Of a stretch of DNA of 64,000 nt, positions 8,023 to 19,200 are shown in pieces. This DNA is from Bacteroidales bacterium (GTDB lineage: Bacteria > Bacteroidota > Bacteroidia > Bacteroidales > F082). Made by a program: the position numbers and the translations under genes. The DNA is taken from positions 22,748 through 86,747 of the forward strand of contig JAEEQP010000011.1 in assembly GCA_016285355.1 (NCBI GenBank), in the 5' to 3' direction. The number at the start of each line of letters is the position of its first letter. Position 1 is the stretch's first letter. The notes beneath the pieces are model-generated. The model saw nothing but the letters and a program-made list of their open reading frames with translations. It had not been told where the DNA came from and searched no databases.

Positions 8023-8946
8023 ATGGAAATCAAAGGAATTTTAGTTTCAGCATTGGCTCCATTCGAAAATCATATCGCAAATGGAGGAGAAAAACTACTG
8101 GGAAACGCTGGTTCAATCAAAAGACGTCCAGATGGCAGAGTTTATGTTTCTGGGCAAATGCAACGTCATGTCTTGTTTTCAGCAATTGACCGTCTGAACA
8201 TGGATGATCCAAACAAAGAAGACACCTTCGTTTCAACTGGTGATGGCACAACAAATCAAATCGAAAAAGATTTAAGAGCCGACTTGGGAGGCTTCATGCA
8301 TCCATCGGCTGGGAATTATTCTGGTAGGAGAACCGCTCCTCTTTCTGTTACACCTGCAGTGGCAATGAAAGAAAGCGAAGTGAAAAACGACCTTCTTGTC
8401 AGGGTAAAAAACGACAATTCAGAAGAAGCAAAAGAGCAGGCATTAGCCACTAAAGAGTTCAGTCAATCTGATTTGATGAACATGAATTTCTTTTTGGATG
8501 TTACGACACTTAGCATCACAAAAGTATTCAAATATGAAGGAGGATTCAACATCGACACAAAATACATCAAACATGCAAAGGATTCAGAACGCAAACGCAG
8601 GGCAAAACTTTATCTTGAGGCAACAAGATACATGAATGACTATGCAAACCAAGCCCGAAATGCTGTTTGTGGTGAACCACAGCAAGTGATAATCGTTTTT
8701 GATACCGTTTTAAGCAGAAAAGCTTGTCGCTATTTTACGGCAGATGAACCCGAAAGGAGCAACATTCTTGCAGAACTAAAAGAAAGAAATGCGAAGTACT
8801 TTATCGGTGACGACAAAACTGATAAGACAGTAGCAAAAGCCTACAAAGAAGCCTTGGAGTTTCTAAATGACAACCCGCTGTATAACCCTGCTGGCGACGA
8901 CAATAGCGTCAAAACATTTGCACAAGCATTTACACAAGCCGAGTAA
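8023..8946 (+). CDS. cas7: Cas7 backbone subunit (DevR/Cst2-Csp1 family)
   Basis: 307 aa. RRM-fold protein that polymerises along the crRNA spacer. It opens with the family pattern IKGILVSALAPFENHIANGG, then GSIKRRPDGRVYVSGQMQRH; the basic loop and SGQxxRHxLF region are typical of DevR-type Cas7. The C-terminal part repeats the fold (QQVIIVFDTVLSRKACRYFT). It has its own AATATG Shine-Dalgarno-poor start, usual in Bacteroidetes, and is followed after 3 bases by cas3, so it belongs to one transcript. Confidence 0.87.
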   Translation: MEIKGILVSALAPFENHIANGGEKLLGNAGSIKRRPDGRVYVSGQMQRHVLFSAIDRLNMDDPNKEDTFVSTGDGTTNQIEKDLRADLGGFMHPSAGNYSGRRTAPLSVTPAVAMKESEVKNDLLVRVKNDNSEEAKEQALATKEFSQSDLMNMNFFLDVTTLSITKVFKYEGGFNIDTKYIKHAKDSERKRRAKLYLEATRYMNDYANQARNAVCGEPQQVIIVFDTVLSRKACRYFTADEPERSNILAELKERNAKYFIGDDKTDKTVAKAYKEALEFLNDNPLYNPAGDDNSVKTFAQAFTQAE

Positions 8947-8949
8947 TTA

Positions 8950-11196
8950 ATGAATCAGGAAAGCAATATCATATTGGCCAAACCTTCCGGTATTACATTG
9001 GAGCAACATGTTTCCAATGTAGTATCGGAGGCTGCTATGATATTGTCAACAGTACCATTTGTACCCCAAAAGTACCATGATATTGCCAGTAAAGATTTAC
9101 GGAAACGATTAGAAGTTGTCTGTAGATTACACGACGACGGGAAAAAAAGTCGCAAATGGCAAGATGCTTGCCAAAAAGATTACAAAGTATTTCTTGACCA
9201 AAAAGAAAAAGGATGTCAGGCAAATCCAATAGGTGCAAATATTATGAAGGCGGGAATACGACACGAATTCCAATCGCTTGTCCAAAACGCCAATAAAAAC
9301 ATGCCTTTGGCTTTGCAATGCGCTATCGCTGCGCATCATTCAAAGTTAGGTTTTGCATTTGAAAACAGATGGAAGAATGAAGGTGTGGAACCTTTTTGGA
9401 ACGAAATTAGAAAAGAATCGAACCGCATTATTGAAAAAGACTCGCTTGCTGAAACCGCAAAGAGTTTTTACGAATACGCAGGGCTCCGAGGTCTGTTGCA
9501 ATTGGCAGACCACAGGGCAAGTGCGAAAGAAGAAGGGAAAAGAGTTCCTGACATTACCTCATTCAAGTACAATTTTCCTTATGCTGAAAAACGCGGTGTA
9601 CAGGAACTAATAGAGTGTTATTGGAACAAGGACTTGCTTCTTGTTCGAGCGCCTACTGGAGCAGGCAAAACCGATGCTTCCTTGCTATGGGCATCAAAAC
9701 AAATAGAGAATAATCGTGCTGCACGTTTGATTATTGCAATGCCCACAAGGTTTACTTCCAATGCTTTAGCGATTAATGTGTCAGAAAGTCTCTCCGATAC
9801 AGGATTATACCATTCAAGTGCTTGGTTCTCAAAACTTCAAAACGAGATTAACGAAGGCAACATGGACTATGACTATGCCAGCAAAGTTCATGAATTTGCA
9901 AGACTATTGGAAACACCAATAACAGTTTGCACCATAGACCATTTGCTGACCGCTTTGACATTGACCAGAGAAGACCACCATTTGATAGGCTTCAACCTTG
10001 CAAACTCTTGCCTTGTTATTGATGAAGCCGACTTTTACGATGATTTTACTTTGGCAAACATTCTGGTACTGTTAGAAATCCTTCACGAATTCAAAGTCCC
10101 AGTATTGATTATGAGTGCATCGTTGCCAGAATCATCCGTCAAAATGTATCAAAAATCAGGATACAAGATTAACGGAATCATTGAAGACAACTCAGACAAC
10201 GAAAGAGAACGATTTCAAGTGAAAAGCATTATCAAGTATGACGATTTAAATGACCTTGAAGACATCCTTTATCAATGTATTGAAAAAAAGAATGCTATTA
10301 TTTATGCAAATACAGTTGATAAGGCGACAAGTATTTATAACTGGTTTAAAGAACAAAACTGTCCAGACATCAATCCAATACTCTATCATTCGAGATTCAC
10401 CGAACCAGACAAAAAAAGAAAAGAAGACGAACTAATAGCCGCTTTAGGGAAAAAGGCTTGGGAAGAGAATCTTGCTAACGGCATTGCCATCATGACCCAA
10501 ATTGGTGAAATGAGCATTAACATAAGTGCTGATTTTATGATTTCTGACATTTGTCCGATTGACAGGTTGACACAACGAGCGGGAAGGCTATGCCGTTTTG
10601 ACAAAAACAAGATTGGAGAATTACATGTAGTTATACCACAAAAAAACAACAACTTGTATCCTGCGCCCTATGGTTCTTTTGACTTAAAAGAAAAAAAATG
10701 GAAACCTTGTGATGCTTTGATCCAAACGATTGAATTACTACAACCGCATGGTTACTCTGCGCAAAAGTTGGTAGATTTCATCAATAGTGTCTATGCCCAA
10801 GATTTCAATTTCTCTGAATCAGCAATTTCAAATGCCAAATTACTTAAGGAACACTTCATTTATAACTGGTTAATCAATCCTCAGCAAAAAATAGAGGCTG
10901 ATGATGAAGAAACCATCTTCTGGAGAAGTCGAAACATTGATGCTTCAGAAACAGTTTTTGTTTCACCACCACCACAAAAGTATTGGGATAAACTATCATT
11001 TCAAGCATGGAAAATTGCAAACTCCATTGAATTACCTGTATACATAGTAAAACAAGGCGAAAAATACCATCGTGTAGACACGTTTGAAGTATTTGTAAAA
11101 GGAGATTTGGAAAGAATTAAAGTTATTCGAACCGGTTTTTATAATTTTGAAATCGGTATAGATTTTATGCAAGAAAAAGACGATGTGTTTTTATAA
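8950..11196 (+). CDS. cas3: Cas3 helicase-nuclease (HD + SF2 helicase)
   Basis: 748 aa. Unwinds and shreds target DNA recruited by the Cascade-like complex. The N-terminal HD nuclease has H20, the HDDGK motif at residues 61-65, H105 and the H129-H130 pair. The helicase has Walker A APTGAGKT (234-241), the DEAD box at 358-361, motif III SASLP and motif VI QRAGRLCR. All metal-binding and ATPase signatures look intact, so the enzyme should be active. HD and helicase are fused in the usual Cas3 order. The gene is distinctly AT-rich compared with cas4/cas1 downstream. Confidence 0.94.
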   Translation: MNQESNIILAKPSGITLEQHVSNVVSEAAMILSTVPFVPQKYHDIASKDLRKRLEVVCRLHDDGKKSRKWQDACQKDYKVFLDQKEKGCQANPIGANIMKAGIRHEFQSLVQNANKNMPLALQCAIAAHHSKLGFAFENRWKNEGVEPFWNEIRKESNRIIEKDSLAETAKSFYEYAGLRGLLQLADHRASAKEEGKRVPDITSFKYNFPYAEKRGVQELIECYWNKDLLLVRAPTGAGKTDASLLWASKQIENNRAARLIIAMPTRFTSNALAINVSESLSDTGLYHSSAWFSKLQNEINEGNMDYDYASKVHEFARLLETPITVCTIDHLLTALTLTREDHHLIGFNLANSCLVIDEADFYDDFTLANILVLLEILHEFKVPVLIMSASLPESSVKMYQKSGYKINGIIEDNSDNERERFQVKSIIKYDDLNDLEDILYQCIEKKNAIIYANTVDKATSIYNWFKEQNCPDINPILYHSRFTEPDKKRKEDELIAALGKKAWEENLANGIAIMTQIGEMSINISADFMISDICPIDRLTQRAGRLCRFDKNKIGELHVVIPQKNNNLYPAPYGSFDLKEKKWKPCDALIQTIELLQPHGYSAQKLVDFINSVYAQDFNFSESAISNAKLLKEHFIYNWLINPQQKIEADDEETIFWRSRNIDASETVFVSPPPQKYWDKLSFQAWKIANSIELPVYIVKQGEKYHRVDTFEVFVKGDLERIKVIRTGFYNFEIGIDFMQEKDDVFL

Positions 11197-11217
11197 CCTT
11201 CTAATTCATTTTATTCT

Positions 11218-11733
11218 ATGCAAATCACCGGCACACACTTCAACTACTTTCAGGTTTGCCATCGCAAACTCTGGCTCTTCGCCAACGGCATCAATATGGA
11301 GCATAATTCGGATTTGGTGTATGCTGGCAAACTGATTCACGAGGAAAGTTACCCGCAACGCTCGGAACGCTACGAAGAAATTGAGATTGACGGCATCAAG
11401 GTGGATTCTTACGATGCGAAACGAAAAGTGATCCACGAAATCAAGAAGTCGGACAAGGTGGAGCGGGCGCACGAATGGCAGTTGAAATACTATCTCTATG
11501 TCTTTGAGCGCAATGGCATTGAAGGCGTTAGCGGGATATTGGAATACCCAAAACTGCGTAAGACTTCAGAGGTCTTTTTGAGCGATGTGGACCGAGAAAC
11601 CATCAAGGAGACGGAACAGAAAATCAAGGAAGTTATTGAAAGTGAAGCCTGTCCCCCGCTCGAAAAGAAAGACATCTGTCACAAATGCAGTTATTATGAT
11701 TTTTGTTATGTCGGAGAGGAGGAAAACACATGA
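11218..11733 (+). CDS. cas4: Cas4 exonuclease
   Basis: 171 aa. RecB-like Fe-S nuclease that trims prespacers and helps to select the PAM. Fe-S cysteines: C14 (FQVCHRKLW) and the C-terminal set C154, C157, C163 (ICHKCSYYDFC). The nuclease motif is seen as D63 followed by E74-I-K76 (VIHEIKKS), with the QLKYYLY helix after it. The 4-base ATGA overlap with cas1 shows coupling. Base composition is visibly richer in GC than cas5-cas3. Confidence 0.92.
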   Translation: MQITGTHFNYFQVCHRKLWLFANGINMEHNSDLVYAGKLIHEESYPQRSERYEEIEIDGIKVDSYDAKRKVIHEIKKSDKVERAHEWQLKYYLYVFERNGIEGVSGILEYPKLRKTSEVFLSDVDRETIKETEQKIKEVIESEACPPLEKKDICHKCSYYDFCYVGEEENT

Positions 11734-12749
11734 AAAAGACCTATTACCTGTTCAATCCCGGCGTGTTGGAGCGTAAGGACAACACACTGAAATTCACGCC
11801 ATACGAGGTGAATGACAATGGAGATTTCATACATCCTTTGCAACCGCGCTACCTGCCCGTGGAGGATGTCGGCGAATTGTATGCCTTCGGCTCGTTGCGC
11901 GCCAACAGTGCCCTATTCAACTTTCTGGGGCAGAAAGACGTTGCCGTTCATTTCTTTGACTATTACGAGAACTACACCGGCTCGTTCATGCCTCGCGACG
12001 GTTTGCTTTCGGGACGGATGCTGCTGGCCCAGACCGCTTTCTACCAAAACAAGAAGAAACGCGTGGCCTTGGCGCAAAAATTCATCGAAGGTGCCGCCGC
12101 CAACATGCTCAAGAATCTGAATTACTACGACCGTCGCGGAAAAGACCTGAGTCCACAAATTGAGCGCATCAACAACCTCGCCGAAGGCATCTCAGGCACC
12201 ACCGAGATTGACGAACTGATGGGCATGGAAGGCAACATCCGCATGAGTTATTATGAAGCTTTTGATTTGATATTGAACGATTTCCAAATGGAAGGCCGCA
12301 GCAAGCAACCGCCTCAGAACGAGGTGAATGCCTTGATTTCATTTGGCAATATGATGTGCTACTCGCAATGTTTGCGAGCTATCCATCAGACCCAACTCAA
12401 CCCCACCATCAGCTATCTTCACACTCCAGGCGAAAGGCGTTACTCATTATGCCTCGACCTGTCTGAAATCTTCAAGCCCGTCATCGTGGACAGAATCATC
12501 TTCAAGGTATTAAATAAGAAGGAGATACAAGAAAAACACTTCGACAAGAAGCTGAACCGTTGCCTGCTGAACGAGGAAGGAAGAAAGATTTTCGTCAGAA
12601 ACTTTGAAGAAAAACTGAACGAGACCATTCAACACAGGAAATTGGGGCGAAGTGTGAGCTACAAGCATCTCATCAAGTTGGAATGTTATAAACTATGCAA
12701 GCATTTATTGGAGATTGAAGAATACGAACCGTTGAAAATGTGGTGGTAA
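11730..12749 (+). CDS. cas1: Cas1 integrase
   Basis: 339 aa from the ATG at 11730 (MKKTYYLFNPG), which overlaps the cas4 stop; an upstream in-frame ATG inside cas4 is rejected. Cas1 with Cas2 inserts new spacers at the leader end. The N-terminal beta domain is followed by the helical catalytic domain, with the metal-binding triad E167 (GMEGNIRMSYY), H231 (SYLHTPGER) and D243 (CLDLSEIFKP). Complete length and intact residues agree with the many recent-looking spacers. Confidence 0.96.
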   Translation: MKKTYYLFNPGVLERKDNTLKFTPYEVNDNGDFIHPLQPRYLPVEDVGELYAFGSLRANSALFNFLGQKDVAVHFFDYYENYTGSFMPRDGLLSGRMLLAQTAFYQNKKKRVALAQKFIEGAAANMLKNLNYYDRRGKDLSPQIERINNLAEGISGTTEIDELMGMEGNIRMSYYEAFDLILNDFQMEGRSKQPPQNEVNALISFGNMMCYSQCLRAIHQTQLNPTISYLHTPGERRYSLCLDLSEIFKPVIVDRIIFKVLNKKEIQEKHFDKKLNRCLLNEEGRKIFVRNFEEKLNETIQHRKLGRSVSYKHLIKLECYKLCKHLLEIEEYEPLKMWW

Positions 12750-12762
12750 AAACCATTAAGCC

Positions 12763-13026
12763 ATGTATGTGATATTGGTGTATGACATTGGAGAAAAGCG
12801 TGTCGGCAAGATGTTGAAACTATGCCGCCAATATTTGAATTGGATACAAAACTCCGTTTTTGAGGGAGAGATCTCGGAAGTGAAACTGACCGAATTGAAG
12901 TCGAAAGCGAAAAAAATCATGGATGTGGAATCGGACAGTCTCATCATTTTCAGCAACGAAGCCACGAAATGGATGAACAAGGAAATCGTTGGGAAAGAAC
13001 GATCCGACACCGATGTCTTTCTATAG
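12763..13026 (+). CDS. cas2: Cas2
   Basis: 87 aa. Dimeric partner of Cas1 in spacer integration. The MYVILVYDIGEKRVGKM start has the conserved Asp after the first strand (D8), and the RQYLNWIQNSVFEG segment is the family's second signature. It follows cas1 after 13 bases and ends 214 bases before the first repeat. Confidence 0.95.
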   Translation: MYVILVYDIGEKRVGKMLKLCRQYLNWIQNSVFEGEISEVKLTELKSKAKKIMDVESDSLIIFSNEATKWMNKEIVGKERSDTDVFL

Positions 13027-13240
13027 CTAAAGTTGTCGAACCTCAGGCTTTCGGAAGAAGCTGAGGGCATAATAATAAATCGTGTTCTTTGACATGTTGA
13101 AAATCAAAAAGATATAGAGTTGTCGAAACTCCACGAAAAATATACAATTGCACATCGACGATTTTTTAGTACTTTTGTCCCGCTGAAATCAACCGTTACC
13201 AGATTGAAAATCAGCGGGACAAAGTCGTCGATGTCAACGG
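13027..13240 (+). promoter_or_regulatory. CRISPR leader with nested dyad and promoter
   Basis: A stem (CCTCAGGCTT / AAGCTGAGG, 13040-13066) follows cas2. The word GTTGTCGAA occurs twice (about 13032 and 13120). Near the array there is a nested inverted repeat: outer arms of 9 bp at 13153-13161 and 13225-13233, and inner arms of 13 bp at 13174-13186 and 13211-13223. A -7 box TACTTTTG (13170-13177) lies across the left arm, so the array transcript would start inside the dyad. The repeats begin 7 bases after the outer arm. Confidence 0.75.
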
Positions 13241-16200
13241 CTTTTAATCGAACCATCTGGAATTGAAATATGACAATGCTACCCAACATTACTTCGACCG
13301 TAACTCTTTTAATCGAACCATCTGGAATTGAAATGTAGTAAGATTAAATTTAACAGTACCAGTTAAGTAGTCTTTTAATCGAACCATCTGGAATTGAAAT
13401 ATGTGAAAGACCAGCGTTTTCGAGATTGAGGATAGTCTTTTAATCGAACCATCTGGAATTGAAATGCAATGACGCTGGGGAAAGCAATGTCACCTGACAC
13501 ACTTTTAATCGAACCATCTGGAATTGAAATCCAACAACAACAGAGACTTTACGATTGAGTTCATCGCTTTTAATCGAACCATCTGGAATTGAAATATATC
13601 AAAGGTTATTCTATTCAGATAAGCAGGAAAACTTTTAATCGAACCATCTGGAATTGAAATTCGCGTCCGTTTTGGGATAATACTTTACGATTGATCTTTT
13701 AATCGAACCATCTGGAATTGAAATATTTCATTCTATTTGATACTCTGACCTACTGCGATCTTTTAATCGAACCATCTGGAATTGAAATTAACGGATAATG
13801 TAACCAGTATACACACCCGAATACTTTTAATCGAACCATCTGGAATTGAAATCGATACTATCAGCGTAAGTTGTACTATTCTTATGAGCTTTTAATCGAA
13901 CCATCTGGAATTGAAATATACGGACACACTCTGTCATTGACGACAACATAACCCTTTTAATCGAACCATCTGGAATTGAAATGTCACAATAACACTTTGC
14001 ATATGCCAACAAGCCTAACTTTTAATCGAACCATCTGGAATTGAAATGAGGACACCTCCATCGAACAACTCAAGGCATACACCTTTTAATCGAACCATCT
14101 GGAATTGAAATATAGTGGAGGCCGAGGGCTTTGAAGATGGTGATGTTGCTTTTAATCGAACCATCTGGAATTGAAATAACGTTACCCCTACTGCAGGTGT
14201 TCGTATTCCTGCTTTTAATCGAACCATCTGGAATTGAAATCGATACAAGCACTTACTATTAGTATAGGTATTTATCCTTTTAATCGAACCATCTGGAATT
14301 GAAATGAATGTCAAACTCACCGACGGCGACCTCCAGATGCTCTTTTAATCGAACCATCTGGAATTGAAATAGACGCGAATACGCCTACCTTGTCATGAGA
14401 CACCAACTTTTAATCGAACCATCTGGAATTGAAATATGCTTATAAAACTCGCCAATGAGGAACCAAAAACCCTTTTAATCGAACCATCTGGAATTGAAAT
14501 CACATTTGTTTGTAAAGCACTTTGTTATCCTGCCAACTTTTAATCGAACCATCTGGAATTGAAATTTCCTGTTGAAGACGTTATGTCGAAGTATCTTGTT
14601 ACTTTTAATCGAACCATCTGGAATTGAAATAGTGCAATACTCATAACCGTCACTTTTGAGAGCCACTTTTAATCGAACCATCTGGAATTGAAATTGGGCG
14701 ACGAAAAGAAACAGTCTTCCGACGGCGCCAACTTTTAATCGAACCATCTGGAATTGAAATGTCGCAATAACACTTTGCATACGCAAGCAAACCTACTTTT
14801 AATCGAACCATCTGGAATTGAAATATCTTCGACAAACGTTTAGCTAACTTACGACGTGTACTTTTAATCGAACCATCTGGAATTGAAATCTGAAAAGGGA
14901 ATACATTGAGATTTTGGCCGATGCCACTTTTAATCGAACCATCTGGAATTGAAATATCTTCCTCACCATCCACATAACTCATATCTTCTGCTTTTAATCG
15001 AACCATCTGGAATTGAAATGCACGTTTGACCTGAATGCGCAACCGTTTAAAGAATCTTTTAATCGAACCATCTGGAATTGAAATCCGGCACCCATATCAC
15101 GCAGTCAATGGGCTGTTCGTCTTTTAATCGAACCATCTGGAATTGAAATAATCCATACATCGAATATGAAAGAAACAGAGCTAATCTTTTAATCGAACCA
15201 TCTGGAATTGAAATTGCGGTGGGTAACAGAAAACCCCGGCAGGGTGTCAGCTTTTAATCGAACCATCTGGAATTGAAATGCGGTATGGTGTCCGACTGGT
15301 AGGAGCCTTCGATGTCTTTTAATCGAACCATCTGGAATTGAAATAGCAAATCAACGCCGAATCGCTGAAGAACCTGGACCTTTTAATCGAACCATCTGGA
15401 ATTGAAATGATAGATAGGCGTCCGCAATGGTCTTCGCTTTTTGCCTTTTAATCGAACCATCTGGAATTGAAATAAGGCGAGGCCGCCGACCTCGTTCCGG
15501 CCAGCGGTGCTTTTAATCGAACCATCTGGAATTGAAATTTCGTAGGTTGTCATGGCGCAATGCTTAGTTGAAATCTTTTAATCGAACCATCTGGAATTGA
15601 AATACTGGATAGGGGATGAAAAAAACAGCCCTTTGGTTCTTTTAATCGAACCATCTGGAATTGAAATCCGATAGTAAGCCCCGGAATGAAATTAATGCCA
15701 TCCCTTTTAATCGAACCATCTGGAATTGAAATTGCTTCAGTGGCCGACTTGTCGGACGTGAAAATCACTTCTTTTAATCGAACCATCTGGAATTGAAATT
15801 GGACAAAATCTTCAAATCCGACAAAATCATGGGCACTTTTAATCGAACCATCTGGAATTGAAATTCCTTTCTTCCTGACCATCGACTACATCGATGTTGC
15901 CTTTTAATCGAACCATCTGGAATTGAAATTTGTGTGCTGCTTAATTCAATGTCGCCGATGTTATCTTTTAATCGAACCATCTGGAATTGAAATGGCGTAG
16001 ATTGGTGGTTAAAAGATTGAGATTTTGAGCTTTTAATCGAACCATCTGGAATTGAAATTCGTACATGACAGCTTGCGTCAGGAAAGGAAACAAAACTTTT
16101 AATCGAACCATCTGGAATTGAAATCGGTAAAGAACTCTATCATCAATAACTCCGATATCGCTTTTAATCGAACCATCTGGAATTGAAATTGCGTCACGAT

Positions 16201-19200
16201 AACAAGACATCGGGCGGAAACTCTTTCTTTTAATCGAACCATCTGGAATTGAAATCCGCCACCTCCGCCCGCATCATGGCCATTCTCCTCCCTTTTAATC
16301 GAACCATCTGGAATTGAAATGTCGATGGGAGGCTTCGCCAAGGCCTTTGCAGGCGCTTTTAATCGAACCATCTGGAATTGAAATTGGCCATGAGTGCAGA
16401 TGGCAAGGTTCTGGCGTGAGCTTTTAATCGAACCATCTGGAATTGAAATGTCACGGCGAAGCGAAGCGGGAACACCCCTTCAGAGCTTTTAATCGAACCA
16501 TCTGGAATTGAAATGTTGGTACCGTCCGTGCTTCTTTGCACGGTCAATGTCTTTTAATCGAACCATCTGGAATTGAAATAAACCATCAAAAAACTGAAAG
16601 CCATCGGCATCAAGACTTTTAATCGAACCATCTGGAATTGAAATCGGGATTCGCACCTGTCAACGACCAGAAGCCAGGCTCCTTTTAATCGAACCATCTG
16701 GAATTGAAATTTCCTGGGCGCGAAGGAAGAAGTCAGTGAAGCGGTCCTTTTAATCGAACCATCTGGAATTGAAATGAGGCTATGAGCGATGTGAAAGAAT
16801 ACCTGTCTGACCTTTTAATCGAACCATCTGGAATTGAAATGTGTTCTCTGTGCCGACTCTCCGGCTGTCGTTCTTGCTTTTAATCGAACCATCTGGAATT
16901 GAAATCAGGCAAGCGCGACGAGAACGGCAACCCGAAGATGTCTTTTAATCGAACCATCTGGAATTGAAATAGTCGTCCATATCGGACAATGCAAACACCA
17001 TGCGGGCTTTTAATCGAACCATCTGGAATTGAAATAGGCGTCGCGCAGTTCCATCGCGCTTTCGGCTCCGTCTTTTAATCGAACCATCTGGAATTGAAAT
17101 AGGCATTGGGCGGCTCGGTCAACTCGTTCGAGGACACTTTTAATCGAACCATCTGGAATTGAAATTTGCCTGCGGAGGTTCCTGGCGAAAAACGGCGAGC
17201 CCTTTTAATCGAACCATCTGGAATTGAAATGAGAGAAATCGGACGAGACCGACACCAACCTCCCGCCTTTTAATCGAACCATCTGGAATTGAAATAGGCG
17301 TCTTCGGTTTGGTCGGCGCGGAGGTCGAACGCTTTTAATCGAACCATCTGGAATTGAAATAGGCGCTGATGCCGACATTCGACGCGCCGTGTTGGTCTTT
17401 TAATCGAACCATCTGGAATTGAAATTCCCAGAAGGCAATACAATGGTCACTTGCGGAAATGACTTTTAATCGAACCATCTGGAATTGAAATAAAAGTCAG
17501 ATAATGACAAAATGACAGAAAAATTTACTTTTAATCGAACCATCTGGAATTGAAATTTGCTGGTGCGCGTTCAGTCGATAGGCTGCTGGCTCCTTTTAAT
17601 CGAACCATCTGGAATTGAAATCCGATTTAGGTCAATATCAAGATGCGTTTGGCTTTGACTTTTAATCGAACCATCTGGAATTGAAATATTTTAGTCAAGT
17701 CTTCAAGAATCTTTTGAGCCATGCTTTTAATCGAACCATCTGGAATTGAAATAGGTATTGCAGGTTCAGGAGGCTCGTCAGGTTCCGTTCTTTTAATCGA
17801 ACCATCTGGAATTGAAATTGTTTGAACGCGCTGGATGGACGGTGACTGAAAAGAACTTTTAATCGAACCATCTGGAATTGAAATGGCTTATTTGTTATCG
17901 TGGTGACGGCAAACCTTTCCTTTTAATCGAACCATCTGGAATTGAAATGTCCGACGTGATGCACGGTGACGGCGACTGGGACACCTTTTAATCGAACCAT
18001 CTGGAATTGAAATTTGCTTTGACTCGTGCTTCACACCTGACGGCGGTACTTTTAATCGAACCATCTGGAATTGAAATCCGTTAACAGATAAATGGATTGT
18101 TGAACAAAAAATTCTTTTAATCGAACCATCTGGAATTGAAATACCCTTACTCGCCCTTCGTTGTGATTCCTTCGACACTTTTAATCGAACCATCTGGAAT
18201 TGAAATAGGGTGATGTCGTCCAGGTTTTCGGGTGTCTTCTTCCTTTTAATCGAACCATCTGGAATTGAAATAACACAAGATCGAGCACCTTGCGGTTTGC
18301 CTCCCATCTTTTAATCGAACCATCTGGAATTGAAATAGCGGAAAGCCTAAAAAGGAAAGATGCCCAAATAGACTTTTAATCGAACCATCTGGAATTGAAA
18401 TTCCGAAAGACGGGCGGATACATCGCGGCCAAGGCCGACCTTTTAATCGAACCATCTGGAATTGAAATGATGGATTTCTGTACCATAGCCTTGAAACAAA
18501 GCCACTTTTAATCGAACCATCTGGAATTGAAATATCTCGGGGCGCAACACCGTATCTTCACCGCGCTTTTCTTTTAATCGAACCATCTGGAATTGAAATT
18601 AATCAGCTCCTTCTTGATGTCGTATGGCTCGTTCCTCTTTTAATCGAACCATCTGGAATTGAAATTCGACTTGCGACGTGGTGTTTGGCAGCACCAGAAC
18701 TTTTAATCGAACCATCTGGAATTGAAATAAGCGGCTACACATTGCAGATGAACGAGGAGGGAACCTTTTAATCGAACCATCTGGAATTGAAATACTCTAC
18801 ATTTACGCTGACAAACAACACTGGCGCGACTTTTAATCGAACCATCTGGAATTGAAATCTGGTACAATTATCCGCTTCTTCTCGGCTGACGATTCTTTTA
18901 ATCGAACCATCTGGAATTGAAATCGATGTCGGCGATGTTGGCCGGCAGCTGGCGTGATCTTTTAATCGAACCATCTGGAATTGAAATTAAGCTCCACCAC
19001 CTACACCATGACCGAAATCGCACTTTTAATCGAACCATCTGGAATTGAAATTGACGATGTGCTGAAGGTGAAATGGATAGAGGTCTGCTTTTAATCGAAC
19101 CATCTGGAATTGAAATTACATAGTGCGCAGTCCTGGTGTACGATGGCTTGATACTTTTAATCGAACCATCTGGAATTGAAATTGAGTCGCTGCCGGAATA

